This document shows, piece by piece, positions 51,056 to 62,832 of a stretch of 64,000 nucleotides of DNA. Below the pieces are notes generated by a model, which saw only the letters and a list, made by a program, of their open reading frames with translations, did no database searches and was not told where the DNA came from. Made by a program: the position numbers and the translations under genes. The stretch is from Tremella fuciformis (taxonomy: Eukaryota; Basidiomycota; Tremellomycetes; Tremellales; Tremellaceae): positions 1,240,001 to 1,304,000 of the forward strand of contig CP136490.1 in the NCBI GenBank assembly GCA_032768795.1, in the 5' to 3' direction. The stretch's first letter is position 1, and each line of letters starts with the position of its first letter.

Positions 51056-53849
51056 ATGGCCGACAACTTTACAGACAAGTCTGCCGAAGTGCTCAAAGCA
51101 GCCTTTGACAAGGCCGCAGAACAAGGCAACTCTGCAGGTGAGCATCCCTCTCATCGTGCTTTGATCGATCCGTGCTGACAGGCAGTATCACCACTACACT
51201 TGATATCGGTACTGTGGGAGGAGCCCGAAGAGGCGACGAGCCAGCAGCCGACGCTGCTCAAGGGGGCACTCGAACGCGTAGGAGGTAACCCGACGCTGTT
51301 CAACCGCGCTCTCATGTCCAAACTCAACAAGCTGCCCGTCGTCTCGCCAGCACCGGACCCCCCACTGCCCCTCACACCCGCCTTCAACGCCGTCATCCGC
51401 GAAGCTCAGAAACTGCAAAAGGCAGAAGGCGACCAATTCGTAGCTATCGACCACCTCCTCATCGCGTTGGTACACATCGACCCGAGCGACCTGAAAGAGT
51501 TCCTCAAAGTCGCCGGGACGGACGCCAAAGCATTCGAGGCCGAATTGAAGCGCAAACGGGGGGGCAGGAAGGTTGACAGCAAAGGCGCAGAAGCGCAATT
51601 CGATGCCCTCAACAAGTACTGCCAGGACCTCACAGCACTGGCAGAGCAGGGCAAGCTCGATCCCGTCATCGGAAGAGACAACGAGATTAGGAGGGTCATT
51701 CGCATCCTGTCCAGGAGAACAAAGGGCAATCCAGTCCTCATCGGTAAGTCAATCAAATTTCGTGGTATGAGCGCAATACTGACCTTATCTAGGTGAACCA
51801 GGTGTCGGTAAGACCGCTATCGCTGAAGGCCTGGCACAACGGATCGTCGACCGAGATGTCCCCGCCAGCCTCATTTCCCGACTCTTGGCGCTCGACATGG
51901 GTGCCCTGATGGCAGGCGCCAAGTACAAGGGCGAATACGAGGAGCGAGTCAAGGCCGTGCTTAGCGAAGTCGAAAAATCTGGGGATGAGGGCACGCAGAT
52001 AATCCTCTTTATCGACGAAATCCACCTCATCATGGCCGGAAAAGACTCGAGTGGCGGCATGGACGCGGCAAACCTACTCAAACCCATGCTGGCCAGAGGC
52101 AAGCTCAAGGTCATCGGTGCGACTACCCTCAACGAATACCGAGAATACATCGAAAAAGACTCAGCATTCGAGCGACGTTTCGCCCAGGTCATTGTCGATG
52201 AGCCAAGCGTACCCGACACGGTCGCCATCATGCGTGGTATCAGGGAAAAATACGAAACCCACCACGGTGTGCGCATTCTCGACTCGGCGCTTGTGCTCGC
52301 CGCACAGCTTGCCAAACAATATCTCACCGCTCGCCGACTGCCCGACTCCGCTATCGATCTTCTCGACGAAGCTGCCAGTGCCGTCAAAGTGGCACGCGAG
52401 ACACGACCAGAAGCCATCGATGAGCTTGAGAGAAAGAAGCTCGGCCTCGAAGTCGAAGTGCACGCCCTGGAGCGAGAGAAAGACGATGCCTCGAAAGAGC
52501 GGCTTGAGGTGGCGAAGAAAGCCATCGCAGACGTCGAGGACCAGCTCGGCCCCCTCAAGCGCGAATACGAGAACGAGAAACATCTCGGCGACGAGATCCA
52601 CGACTTGAGAAAGAGAATCGACGAGCTACGTGCTAAGGCGGACGAAGCCGAGAGACGGTACGACCTTGCGACCGCCGCCGATATCCGATACCACTCGATA
52701 CCGCAGCGTGAAGCCAAGCTGCGCGAGCTCGAGCAGAAAGAAGCTGAACGAGGTACTGGCCAGCAAGTCACACCTGAGATGATCGCCGAGGTAGTGGCTC
52801 GCTGGACTGGTGTCCCCGTCTCTCGATTGGTCGAGACCGAGAAGGCCAAATTGCTGCGACTCGAAAGGCTTATCACCAAAAAGGTCATTGGACAGCCCGA
52901 GGCCGTCAAAGCTGTCGCCAACGCTATCCGTCTGAATCGTTCCGGCCTGGGCAACCAGAACCGACCCATCGCCTCGTTCCTACTGGTCGGCCCTTCTGGT
53001 ACTGGTAAAACACTACTTGCCAAGACTCTCGCCGGCGTCATGTTCAACTCGGAAGAGGCGATGGTGCGCATTGATGCGTCCGAGTATTCTGAGAAACACT
53101 CGGTGTCGCGTCTAATCGGTGCGGCTCCAGGATACATCGGTCACGAGTCCGGCGGTCAGCTCACCGAGGCTGTCCGACGCAAGCCATACTCGCTCATCCT
53201 GATCGACGAGATCGAGAAGGCCGCGCGAGAATTCCACCAGCTCTTCCTGCAGGTCCTTGACGACGGGCGCCTGACGGACAACAAGGGCCGTGTGGTCGAC
53301 TTCCGCAATACCATCATCATGATGACCAGCAACGTCGGCTCTGTCTTCCTCAACGAGAACCCGACCGAAGGGCCCGTCAAGCCCGAAGTGCGACAGCAAG
53401 TGATGGGCGCCATCTCAGCTACCTTCCCACCCGAGTTCATCAACCGTATCGACGACATCATTCTCTACCGCTCGCTCAGCCGGTCCGACATCCACCGCAT
53501 CGTCGACGTGCGGCTCAAGGAGGTGCAGCAGCGCCTCGAGGCGAACGGGCGCAAGATCAAGCTCGACGTCGATTCACATGCCAAGGACTGGCTCGCGTCG
53601 GCCGGTTACTCGCCAAGCTACGGCGCGCGGCCCATGGCGCGTCTCATCCAGACCGAGATCCTCAACCCGCTTTCGAAGCTGCTGTTGCAGAACAGAGTGC
53701 GGGACGGCGAGAAGGCGCATGTCACGGCCGACTTGCGGAAGAACAGGCTGGTCGTCATGCCCAACCACGAGCCGGACGTGACGTTGCCCGACGACAGCGA
53801 TATGGACGACGATGACGCGATGGACATTGAGGTGGAGGAGATGGACTAG
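51056..53849 (+). CDS. HSP104: Hsp104/ClpB disaggregase, cytosolic
   Basis: Hexameric AAA+ chaperone that threads and dissolves protein aggregates with Hsp70. Three exons (51056-51137, 51186-51743, 51793-53849) give 898 aa. Order: N-domain ([17 protein letters not shown], then a doubled Clp_N repeat), NBD1 with Walker A GEPGVGKT (across intron 2) and Walker [10 protein letters not shown], and the M-domain coiled coil ([20 protein letters not shown]). The [12 protein letters not shown] linker follows, then NBD2 with Walker A GPSGTGKT, Walker [11 protein letters not shown] and sensor/arginine segment [11 protein letters not shown]. It ends in an acidic tail ([14 protein letters not shown]), the mark of the cytosolic eukaryotic form. 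No mitochondrial leader is present. The gene is probably heat-inducible, as an HSE-like site lies upstream. Confidence 0.97.
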
Positions 53850-54037
53850 ATGAGTGACGAAGGGAGGTGAAATATTGATCCAGCAATATATCCAGCAATA
53901 TCCGGTGTCTGTGTGTATAGATTAGACGAATAGCATGAACAATGAAACTGCATGAATGTCCGTTCACCGAACTTGGCATCGACAAAGAAGGGAACACGAG
54001 GGGTTTGAGACGACTGCATACTGACCAAACTGAGACT

Positions 54038-55749
54038 CTATACTGTCTCACTCTCCAATCTAGTCGAGCGGCCCTTCGACTGCTTGTCAGCTCTGCCAGA
54101 CCCATGCACGACAGCCAGCTCACTCTGCACTTTGATCGCCATGGCGCCGTCAGGTCCCTTGCCTACTCTGGACGTCTCAAACGCCTCGAGACACTGGTCA
54201 AAGGTATACCTGAGCATGAGCTATAGCTACCTTCTTCAGCAAATAAGACGGACTTGTGCGTGATCATGGGCTTGACATCGATCAAGCCGCGAGACACGAG
54301 GTCAATCGCGAGCTCGTACACCCCAGGACCGTAGCGGTACGTGCCCTTGATGTTGAGCTCGCGCTCGCCAATGATGAGCCATGGGACCGCGAGGTTGATG
54401 GTGTGCGGATTGCCGACCTGTCCTCAGCACCCCTTCTCTCCTGCCCCCTTATTCCCCGGGAAGAGCGCGCCCACCTGCACATAGACGCCACGCCGCTTGA
54501 GGAGCCACAGTGCCGTCTGGACACATACTTCCGCCCCAGTACATTCGAAAATATAGTCGATTCCCGCCGGACCGCGCTCGGAGAGGCCGTACTTCTCCTT
54601 CAGGATATCTGCATGGCGTTTGGAATAGTCGGTGCGGGATTCACCGGGGTTGGGGGGCGAGGCGAGGTGCACATCGGTCGCAGCGTACTTGGCGGCAAAG
54701 TCGAGTCGTTCCTGCTGGACGTCGATGGCGATGATGCGCTTGGCGCCGAGGGCTTTGGCTGCAGCCATAGTCCTATCTCGTTAGCTAGTCGGTGAGGCAG
54801 GGGAGGCTCACATGAGACCGATGGGCCCGGCGCCGAAGACGGCGACGTTCTTTGCCGGCCGCATCTCGGCGACAAAGTTGACAGCCTGGACGGCCACAGC
54901 GAGCGGCTCCATCGTCGCGCCCTCTTCGAGCGACATGTTCTGCGGTGAGCCCGCAGCCCACACTTGCACCGTCAGAGCGGGTGACGCACATCGGGCAGCT
55001 TGTAGACGAGGTCCGCGGGCAGGGTGTAGTACCCCTGAAGAGTCCCGTGTGTCTCTCCGGCCGCTGCAAACTCCATAAACTCGCACTGGGCATCTTCTGA
55101 TCAGTCATGTCCTCTCCCCTGGCGCTGCACGTGGGGCGGACTCACATGCGCCAGACTTGCACTCGTAGCATCGCTTGCACCCCTGGCCCGGCTGCGCCAT
55201 CAGCACGAACCCACGAGTCAAGTGTGGCTTACCTCGAGGGCGACCCGGTCTCCTTCTTTGAGACCCCGGACCAGGCTGCCCACTGCCAAATCAGCAAGAT
55301 CCCTCCGTGAATACACGAGGCTTACCCTTCGCCACGATTCCGGCGCACTCGTGGCCGAGGGTGAGTGTGTGCTTCATGGGCACACCGGACATCTGGCCAT
55401 CAGTGCTTCGCACCGCTGCTCCTCCCCTCGCCTCGTGTTGCACTTCATATACTCACTTCGCCCGACTGGAAAATATGCATGTCTGAGCCACTGCCAATTC
55501 AGTCTTGTGCTTCCTGGCAGTCTAGGCAAGAAGTGACTCACCAAATACCAGTGCGCTTCGGGCACACGATGACCCTGCACGCATCAGCCTGCACTTTCGC
55601 GGCGGCCAAACTCACTCGTATGGCCCGCACGTAGTCGGCACTTCGCGCTTGATGCGAGTCATGACTTTTGCCTTCTCCATGAGCCAGCCCTTGTTCTCTT
55701 TGGGCGGCACGGCATCTGTCGCATGGTTCGAGATGACTTGGGCCGTCAT
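54038..55749 (-). CDS. zinc-type polyol/alcohol dehydrogenase (sorbitol/xylitol dehydrogenase-like)
   Basis: MDR enzyme that probably oxidises a polyol with NAD+. The start is MTAQVISNHATDAVPPKENK (55749). About seven short exons splice to catalytic zinc Cys and neighbours GICGSDMHIFQSGE, GHECAGIVAKVGS, EPGQGC-K-RC-YEC (structural-zinc lobe), and PLAVAVQAVNFV. Rossmann motif VAVFGAGPIGLM and AAAKALGAKRIIAIDVQQERL follow, then DYIFECTGAEVCVQTAL, and the C-terminal helix TFDQCLEAFETSRVGKGPDGAMAIKV. It stops after a 20-residue extension at 54038-54040. Pairing of GCGSD with GHE is as in sorbitol dehydrogenases. Splice junctions between GIC and QSGE were chosen to keep the motif and frame; they are AG-supported but not verified. 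Substrate is inferred from family only. Confidence 0.85.
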
Positions 55750-56103
55750 CTTCTGATTCTATCACGGATGTGACTGCGTTTAGTACAACAGCAGCTGGTA
55801 GTGAGAAAGAAGTATGTGTGTGCAGATACACGGACAGGCTCTTATACGGTTTGCCGACATCGCGGTGAACATGGCCTGCCATGCTGGAGAGCAGTCGGGT
55901 CGCGTCCGGACCGAGCGCCGGACGCCGGAGCCCTGTCCTCCGCCCGAGCCGCAAGTGGGGTAAAAGTGGGGGACAGCGACCACTCCATACAACTAGACGA
56001 GGTAGGCGATGTGGATAGATCTCGGGCAGCAGAACGTGCGAAAGGACTACATACAACAATGAGCAAGGGCTCGCACTACAACAACGACCACGAATGACCA
56101 GCT

Positions 56104-56953
56104 CTACACTGTACCGGGGATGTCGAATCCGCTCGCGGCCATGACGCTCACTCCGCCTGCTTCTTGTCGCTTGAGAGCCGCGACTACACGTTCCCGCAAG
56201 GCAGCACGGGCTTCCGTGGACGCGACGCCTTGCGCTGTGGGCACGGCGCGGATATAGATGTCCATGCCTGCGGGGGTGAACAACGTTTTCGAGAAGACTT
56301 CCGTGTCAGCTCAACTGACCATCTATTGAGAAGCTCGCTTACATGTCACGGCCCATTCGAGCGAGTTGACCGCGTCCTTGCCGTACCCGAGGACCTCCCA
56401 ATGACTGGTCACAAAGAAGAGGTAGGACTTGCCACGCCAGTCGAACGTCGCGCCGTTCGCTCTGCGTTGTCAGGCAACGTGCTTGAACATACTACAGCAC
56501 TAACCCCGGTGTGAGTGTCTCCCTGCCGCGTACTGCGAGGTTAGCCTTTGACGAAGCTCGAGAATCCCAATAACTTGCCTGTGCTCGGCTTACTTCCCTC
56601 TGCCGCCGACTCCTTGAGCGACTCTACGGTGCTGTCGAAGACCTTGTAGCCGTCTGTCGAGGATGAGACCGGGGCATATGTGATGACCACATCTATCGTA
56701 TGAGCACCAAGTCCCGCGTGGCCACTGGAGACGCATACCCTTCTTGCCCTGTATAGTTCAGACATCGATCAAAGGGGGCATTCAACAAGCTCACCTTCCA
56801 CATGGGTAGAGTAGACCATGTCACGCCCCAGCGTCCCATGAACCACTCCCTGTCAAAACCCCCAGCTGCGTCCGCCAGCGAAGGGTCCGACGATCCAGGC
56901 TCATGTATGACGATATCGCCATTTCCAGGGGATCGAGGCGGTATCGGCGGCAT
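56104..56953 (-). CDS. small lipocalin-like protein
   Basis: The start is MPPIPPRSPGNGD (56953). The exons join to GGFDREWFMGRWGVTWSTLPMWK, then a 10-nt exon (GKK), then DVVITYAPVSSSTDGYKVFDSTVES, GATFDWRGKSYLFFVTSHWEV, and a tail ending ASGFDIPGTV. The pattern F-x-GRWxVTxSTLPxW at the start, with alternating beta strands and a conserved W and Y, is that of the calycin/lipocalin fold, so ligand binding is likely; no enzyme motif is seen. One intron is GC-AG with the canonical GCAAGT donor (after the Thr of SKPSTG). No signal peptide is present. The family call comes from pattern resemblance only. Confidence 0.65.
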
Positions 56954-57183
56954 GTCAAGCAGCTACGGGCGACTGAAGAACATGCAGCATTAGCTCTGGA
57001 CGCTTGACGACAGCTTAGACGTCACGGCGCCCAGGCACCGGCAAGGGAGTGGCAAAGTGCCACATCCGGTAATCCCGCTCCTCCACCACCGCCAATGAGG
57101 CTGGTCCATGAGTGCAATGAACCTCACGAGCCGCACCAGCACCAGCTCCAGTATATTATCACCATAGCAACATCAAAAGCATC

Positions 57184-58214
57184 ATGGGTGAGCTGTTGAG
57201 ACGCATATTACAGGCTGCAGAGCTGACCAGCAGGCATCTTCTCTCACGACGCCACGGACGACATCCAAGTCTCTGCCTCTTTCCCCGAGACCAACCCCTT
57301 CGGACGTGAGTCGTCTTTTCGCTGCCACACCCGGAGCGGGTAGTCTGACAGTGTAGTCGTGGTCAATGGAGAGAACAACGGCCTCATACTGCATCTCAAG
57401 AATGACGGAACGAAGAACTACACCCTCTTGTCTGCCGGCGCGAGCTACCATGACCCGAGCAACCACTGGGCGTTGGTCAGTGCCACATAACCCCTCCCCT
57501 TCGTCCCCCTAGCCGAGGTCGCACGAACAGGCCACTAAACGGTATGCCGGGATGACGCTGACTGGACAGATGCGCAATACCTCGACCTTGCGATACAACG
57601 TCCCCTTACTGTCCGGCACCAACTTTTCCGCGCCCTTCACCTTCTATTCCGAGTGAGGCCATTAGTGTTGGAGGGGCTGCTGGGGATGGCGCTGACAGGC
57701 CAGGCAGAAACCGCAAGAAATCGGCCTGACAGTCTTCGTCAACGTTGCCGAGCTCAACACTGCCAAACCGCCCATCTACACCCTCACCGCGCTCAACCAG
57801 ACCATCTCAGTCGTCGAGCCCCAGACAAAATGGTTCGACCCGCAGCTCCTCTTCCTTTACTTTGTGATCACAACCGCGCTGCTAGGCGGCGCATACTGGG
57901 CGTACCAGGCCTTCTTCCCCGCTCCGAAGAAGAAGAGCTCCAAGACCGGGAAGAAGAAGGCCGTGGTGCCCGCTGCGGCCGAGCCGGGCAAGGGGCAGGT
58001 GTACCCGAACGTCAAGCCGTACGAGGAGGAGTGGATCCCCGAGTCCCACTTGAAGAGCCGGACGGCCAAGCTCAAGAAGGGCGGCAAGGGGGATGCGGGC
58101 GCCAGCTCGGCCGGCGAGGAGGCGACGAGTGGAGGAGAGGCGACGAGCGGGGGCGAGTTGAGCGGCGCCGAGGGGAAGACCAGGAGGAGGAAGTCCAAGT
58201 CGAAGAAGGCATAG
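57184..58214 (+). CDS. translocon-associated protein alpha-like (Irc22/TRAP-alpha)
   Basis: Single-pass ER membrane protein linked to the Sec61 translocon. Recognised by ASFPETNPFG, then VVNGENNGLILHLKND and GASYHDP with LRYNVPLL and FTFYSE. Next are VFVNVAELNT and VVEPQTKWFDPQL, and the membrane helix LYFVITTALLGGAYWAYQAFF, followed by a basic Lys-rich cytosolic tail. Introns with donors GTGAGC, GTGAGT, GTCAGT and GTGAGG separate these. The exact start is uncertain: the ATG taken (57184) gives no signal peptide, so an upstream exon carrying one may exist before 57184. The end at 58214 is firm. Confidence 0.7.
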
Positions 58215-60142
58215 TCAGGTGTGCAGGATCAATGCAAGGTTGTCAACGGCTGCTCAAGCAGCTCGGTCACGAGCTGGGCTGTACCTGATAGGCGTGCTGC
58301 TTCGAGTCGCGCTGTCAAGTCCTCATGCCCCGCAAAGTGGCCCGCATGCACACTGCTGTCGCGACGGGTCGCTCCACGTCGAACGTGACAGATGAAGTCA
58401 TTCGAATCGCTCGACGTCACACCTCAATTGAATCTGCTAACGACCGACGCTAAGCCAACAAGCTCAGCAGAAGCGCCACGACCGCTGCAAAGTTGGCGAC
58501 TACCCAGCTTCGTGGGAATCGCCAGACAAGCTCAGACTCTCCGTGGAATGTGGTTCAGCCGGCACTTTGATCTGCAGGAACTCCCGACCGCCTGCCATCT
58601 ACAACATTCCATATTCCGCATTCCATATTCTGTCCCAGCCGCTGCGCACGCATGAGAAGCATGTATGTACCGGTTCGCAATGTAGCCGACTACCGTACGT
58701 TCCCACACCATCCGTGTACCGTGTATACCCTCTTCATTCCGAGTGGGCTCGGGAAGAAGATACGAGAGAGGCGGGACCAAATGGTTTACTTCCGCCGTTC
58801 CGGCTGTTGGCTGGCTCGAGGGTCGGGACCTGATCGACGGGAGACCCTCACTGTCCTGTCCTGATCGACGCCTAACCGTGCCCTTTCCTATGCATGCAGA
58901 TGCCAGCATCTTATGTCTATGCCGTTGGGCTCGATGGCCCTGGGCGTGCTCTAGACTTTGGCCAGCGGGCCAGCTGGCTATGACGGACCGGACATCTTGC
59001 GCTGCTCATGGCGTGCTTGCGGACTTATGCCATGCCCGGTTGCCAGCTTGTGCAACAATGTGTCTCTGATGATTGTCTGCCGCGCGGGCCCCGGGCTGCG
59101 GGCGCCACATGGATGCACGGTTCATTGTTCTACGACGAGCCACTCCGCACCGGACACCGAGACGAGACATCTGAGAACCTATCCACCGAAGATGCGCCTC
59201 TTCTGTGTCGCGGTGTCGGTCGGTTGGAACGGAATCCTCCCGACGGCTGTGCGGAAATCCGAGTGCCAGACTGGCCAGAGAGAAAGCCGCGAATGCGGGG
59301 CGGGGGGTAGTCGGGAAAAGCTTCCCTCGCTTTCACCAGCTCGCCTAACTGCCGACTCTGCCAGGGAACACGGCAATTAGTAATTAACAACTGGTTGGTG
59401 TCTCCCGCATTAGGCCCCCTTCCCCTAAGAATTACGACTCGTCCCCAGCATTAGGGTGAGCGTGAGAACCTGGCCGGACGATCGAGACATGCTTGATGCT
59501 TGTGGCCAGGTCGCAGTCTGACGCAAGTCGCAAGTCGCATCGGTTGGGATTTTGGCTGTTGGCAGATGCCAAGCGAGCACCGCTCGGGGGGTGACGAAGC
59601 ACCCCGCTCGCTCGATCGCTCGTCCGTCGCTTGTGGCTCGCTTCTCGGCCGTGTGCATGCGATGCTATGCTATGCCATGGCCATGGCACTCGCATGAGAG
59701 GCGTGAGAAAAGGCGGCAAGGCGGGGTTCCGCCCCGCGTAGTAATACCAATCTTTGGGAATAGCAAGCTGACCACCGCGATGCATCTCACTGGTCAGCGG
59801 CCGACATCCCTCTACGACCAGCGGACTTGTTGCCCGATGCGACCGAACGTCCGAGACCTTGCGCCTAATATGCTACGCACTCCTCTTGGCAGCGCAGCCT
59901 CGCCACTGAGCGAGTATGTACGCCTACGTCTTCTGTACCAGAGATGTTCAGCCGGGAAACACGGGTTCAGATGGGGTATGTGGGTGTCTTGTTGAATTTC
60001 GGCTAATTGACCGTCAAAACACCGTTTTGGGGAACGAGGCAAAGGCGCGAAATCGGGGGCCGGGGAATCGGGATCCTGTCGGGCCGCCCGGGTGGGGCGA
60101 GTCAGACAACGTCGCATCTCTTTCCGCATAGCGTCACATCGC

Positions 60143-60158
60143 GCATGCATGCATGCAT
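60143..60158. repeat. (GCAT)n tetranucleotide repeat, four copies
   Basis: gcatgcatgcatgcat, a perfect self-complementary alternating repeat in the long region upstream of the cyclin gene. Confidence 0.85.
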
Positions 60159-60626
60159 CCCACACGAGAGAAGGGGAGAGAAACATGCAAGCAGGAGTTC
60201 AGCCGGCGGTGAGAAGAGGCGGGAAGGGGAGCAACGCCGAAGAGAGACAGCGACGGTGGCGCCCCGCCCCGCTCAACCCCGTTCCGGAGCGAGGGCACGC
60301 ACGGCCAAATGGCGATGGCGATGCCCACACGACACGACACGGCGAATGAGGTGCGGCAAGACGGACGCGGGGAGGCGTTGGCGCTCCCCACACCACACGC
60401 GCGCGTCCGCAGCTGCACTGTACGCTGGACCAGGGACCGCGCGACGCGCTAGCGGATCCATGGGGGTGGATCGCTCGCAGTGTTAGTGTTGCGCTACGGA
60501 GAAGAGGCAGGAAGAGGCTGTCATCGGAAAGTGTAAGCGTGTTTGTATGACGAGTAGCCCCGCTCCTCACTCTACAGAGTACGAGTACTGTACATACGCC
60601 AGCGTGCGCTTAGAGAGTGGGGCTCG

Positions 60627-60645
60627 GGTCGGTCGGTCGGTCGGT
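60627..60645. repeat. (GGTC)n tetranucleotide repeat
   Basis: Nearly five perfect copies of GGTC. A similar run (TCGG)4 is at 60957-60972, about 310 bases further on. Confidence 0.85.
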
Positions 60646-60956
60646 ATGTTGCAGCATGACATGACTGGGTGTGTCTCGGAGAATGGGGATACGTTTGCTT
60701 TCTGCCCCCTGCGTGCTGCCCACCCTAATGCCGAATACACGCAGCGGGGGCGGCCTCCTGAAAAACAGGGGGAACGGCCTTTCTCGTCATCAACAGGGTC
60801 GGCCCTGGATATAGGGAACAGCCTGTGGCACTGCCGGAATTCCTTGACCTTTTTTTTCTTCGCTCTGGGTGTCTCACGCGCGGCCCGCCGGGACCGGAGT
60901 TGTATCGGAATTCGAGGAGCTGCAGCCTGCATCGTCCCGGTCGGCTGGTCGGTTAG

Positions 60957-60972
60957 TCGGTCGGTCGGTCGG
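60957..60972. repeat. (TCGG)n tetranucleotide repeat, four copies
   Basis: Second run of the same tetranucleotide family as at 60627, on the same strand. Confidence 0.85.
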
Positions 60973-62832
60973 ACGAGCGACGGCCGTGCTCCCCCTAGGC
61001 CCACACCACCACTTCTTGTCGGCGGCGCCAGAGGGGGGCCAAGGGAAAGAAAAAAAGCCCGGCAAAGGTTCGGACGGGGGCGGGATCATCATGCCACTCT
61101 CCCAGCGAGTCCCTCCCACCTTGTAGCCAGGCAGCCTCGCAAGCAGCCGAGTGGTAGGGAGTAGTCGGAGCAAGCGAGAGCGAAGGGGAGCAGCTTTTGT
61201 ATATACCCGTCATTCGACTCGTCGATCCCACCCCCCTCTTCTCCTCTCCTCTCCCATCGTCGTCGTCGTCGCCATCACCATCAGCATCTGCATTGCCACT
61301 CTCGACATCGACCGCCACGGCCACGCTGCGATATAGAAGGGACCCACTCACTGGCGAAAAAGAGCGAGTTCGGCCCGAGACACCCCTCCATCCAGCCAGG
61401 AGGTCAATCACCCACTCCCCACCACCAGCCCCAGCGACCCGGACTTGATCCGACCAAAAGCCAAATCGTCGACGCAGACTTGTCCGATCAGCTGTCGCCA
61501 CGCCACGCCACTGCCCCTCGCCATCAAAGCATAACAAAAGAGGCGACCACCGATTCGATGGATAGAATAGAAAAGCGGGCATAGCTTTCGGTGAGTCAGA
61601 GCGCTCGAGCCTCCCACCTACACCGGGCCTGGCGAGTTTCACGGCCATTTTCCCTTCTTGTCTCTGCTCTGTGTCTCTGTTGTTCGATCAGCCTCGGGAT
61701 GGATGGTGGCGATCCTTTTTGTTGTCGAGACCGGGCTATATGCAGGTCACGACGTCGAAAGGGGACCACCGGGGGAATGACGGGCGACTCGGGGGCGGGG
61801 CTACTGGGCGTGTGTGGTCTCTGATGGTTGATGGCCCTTTGGCCTGACCACCGCGATCACTGTCCCTATCATGCCCCCTTTTGGATCAAAAGGCAAAGGT
61901 GGGGCAGAGCTTTGACTCTCGCTTCTGCCTCGTTGCCCCACTACCCAGTCATTCATCATCATTCTCACGCCACGTATCCCACCGTTTCTATCATTGCGAC
62001 TCAATCATCCCCCCCTCCACCTTCCATCCCCCATTCTCCCCCTCGTCTCCGCTCATCACGCCGCCTCTCTTACTTGTGTGTGGCCACAACCCACCTGGCT
62101 GCCCCCCTTTTTGGCGTGTGATCCGCGCCGGCAAGGGCCACCGCTTGGTTCTCGGTCGAAACACGAGGCGACAGTGTGCACGCACATCACATCGCCTCAT
62201 AGTGCGAGAGAGAGCACGAAGCGGGGACTCCCTCCCTCCCCTCTCTTCCCCCTTCGGTCGTGCGGCCCGACCAGCGCACCGACGACACACGAAGCGACCT
62301 CCCCTTCCCAGTCGTTGAAGCTTTTAACAACCCTCGATCCCGCTCCGATCCGACCTACTCTGCTTTGGACCACCTTCCATCTACATCATGTCTGCGGCAT
62401 CTCACCGCGCCTAGCCTTCTCCCGCTCTTGTCCATACCTTTTCTTTACTCTGCGCGACACCCGATCCTCCCGGCGAGAGCGAGGTGGTCCGCTTGAACCG
62501 TGTTGGATGTGCGGCGCCGTTCCCACCCCCATTCTTGTCCGATAGCAATGCCTGCCCGTCCCCCGGCCGTTCGTGTCTGCCTTTCTCTCTCACCCCCCTC
62601 ACCCTATATAACTGAAGCCGAGAATGGGACAGCATCGCTGACTCCCTCGCAGATTCCCGTGCTTCCGCTCCAACTCCCCTTACTACACCCCCGTCGTTCG
62701 ACCCAACCGACCCCTCTCTCGGTCGTCCCGATACCACCGTCGGTCGTCTTTCCCCACCACCATCACATTCACCCGGGTCGCATCAACTTGGTCAAACCCG
62801 TTACTCACCCGCCACCACCACCACCGCCCGTC

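Larger units (their letters stand above)
58215..62832. other. long region without a convincing gene, upstream of the cyclin gene
   Basis: 4.6 kb with only short or overlapping frames. It is rich in C/T tracts and simple repeats, especially from 61.2 kb on. A long 5' leader or regulatory region for the cyclin is the simplest reading. No tRNA, rRNA or retroelement was recognised; an unspliced non-coding RNA cannot be ruled out. Confidence 0.4.

Noticed and set aside
60046..60052. SCB-like CGCGAAA site upstream of the cyclin
   Set aside because: A single 7-base match 2.8 kb from the start is expected by chance.
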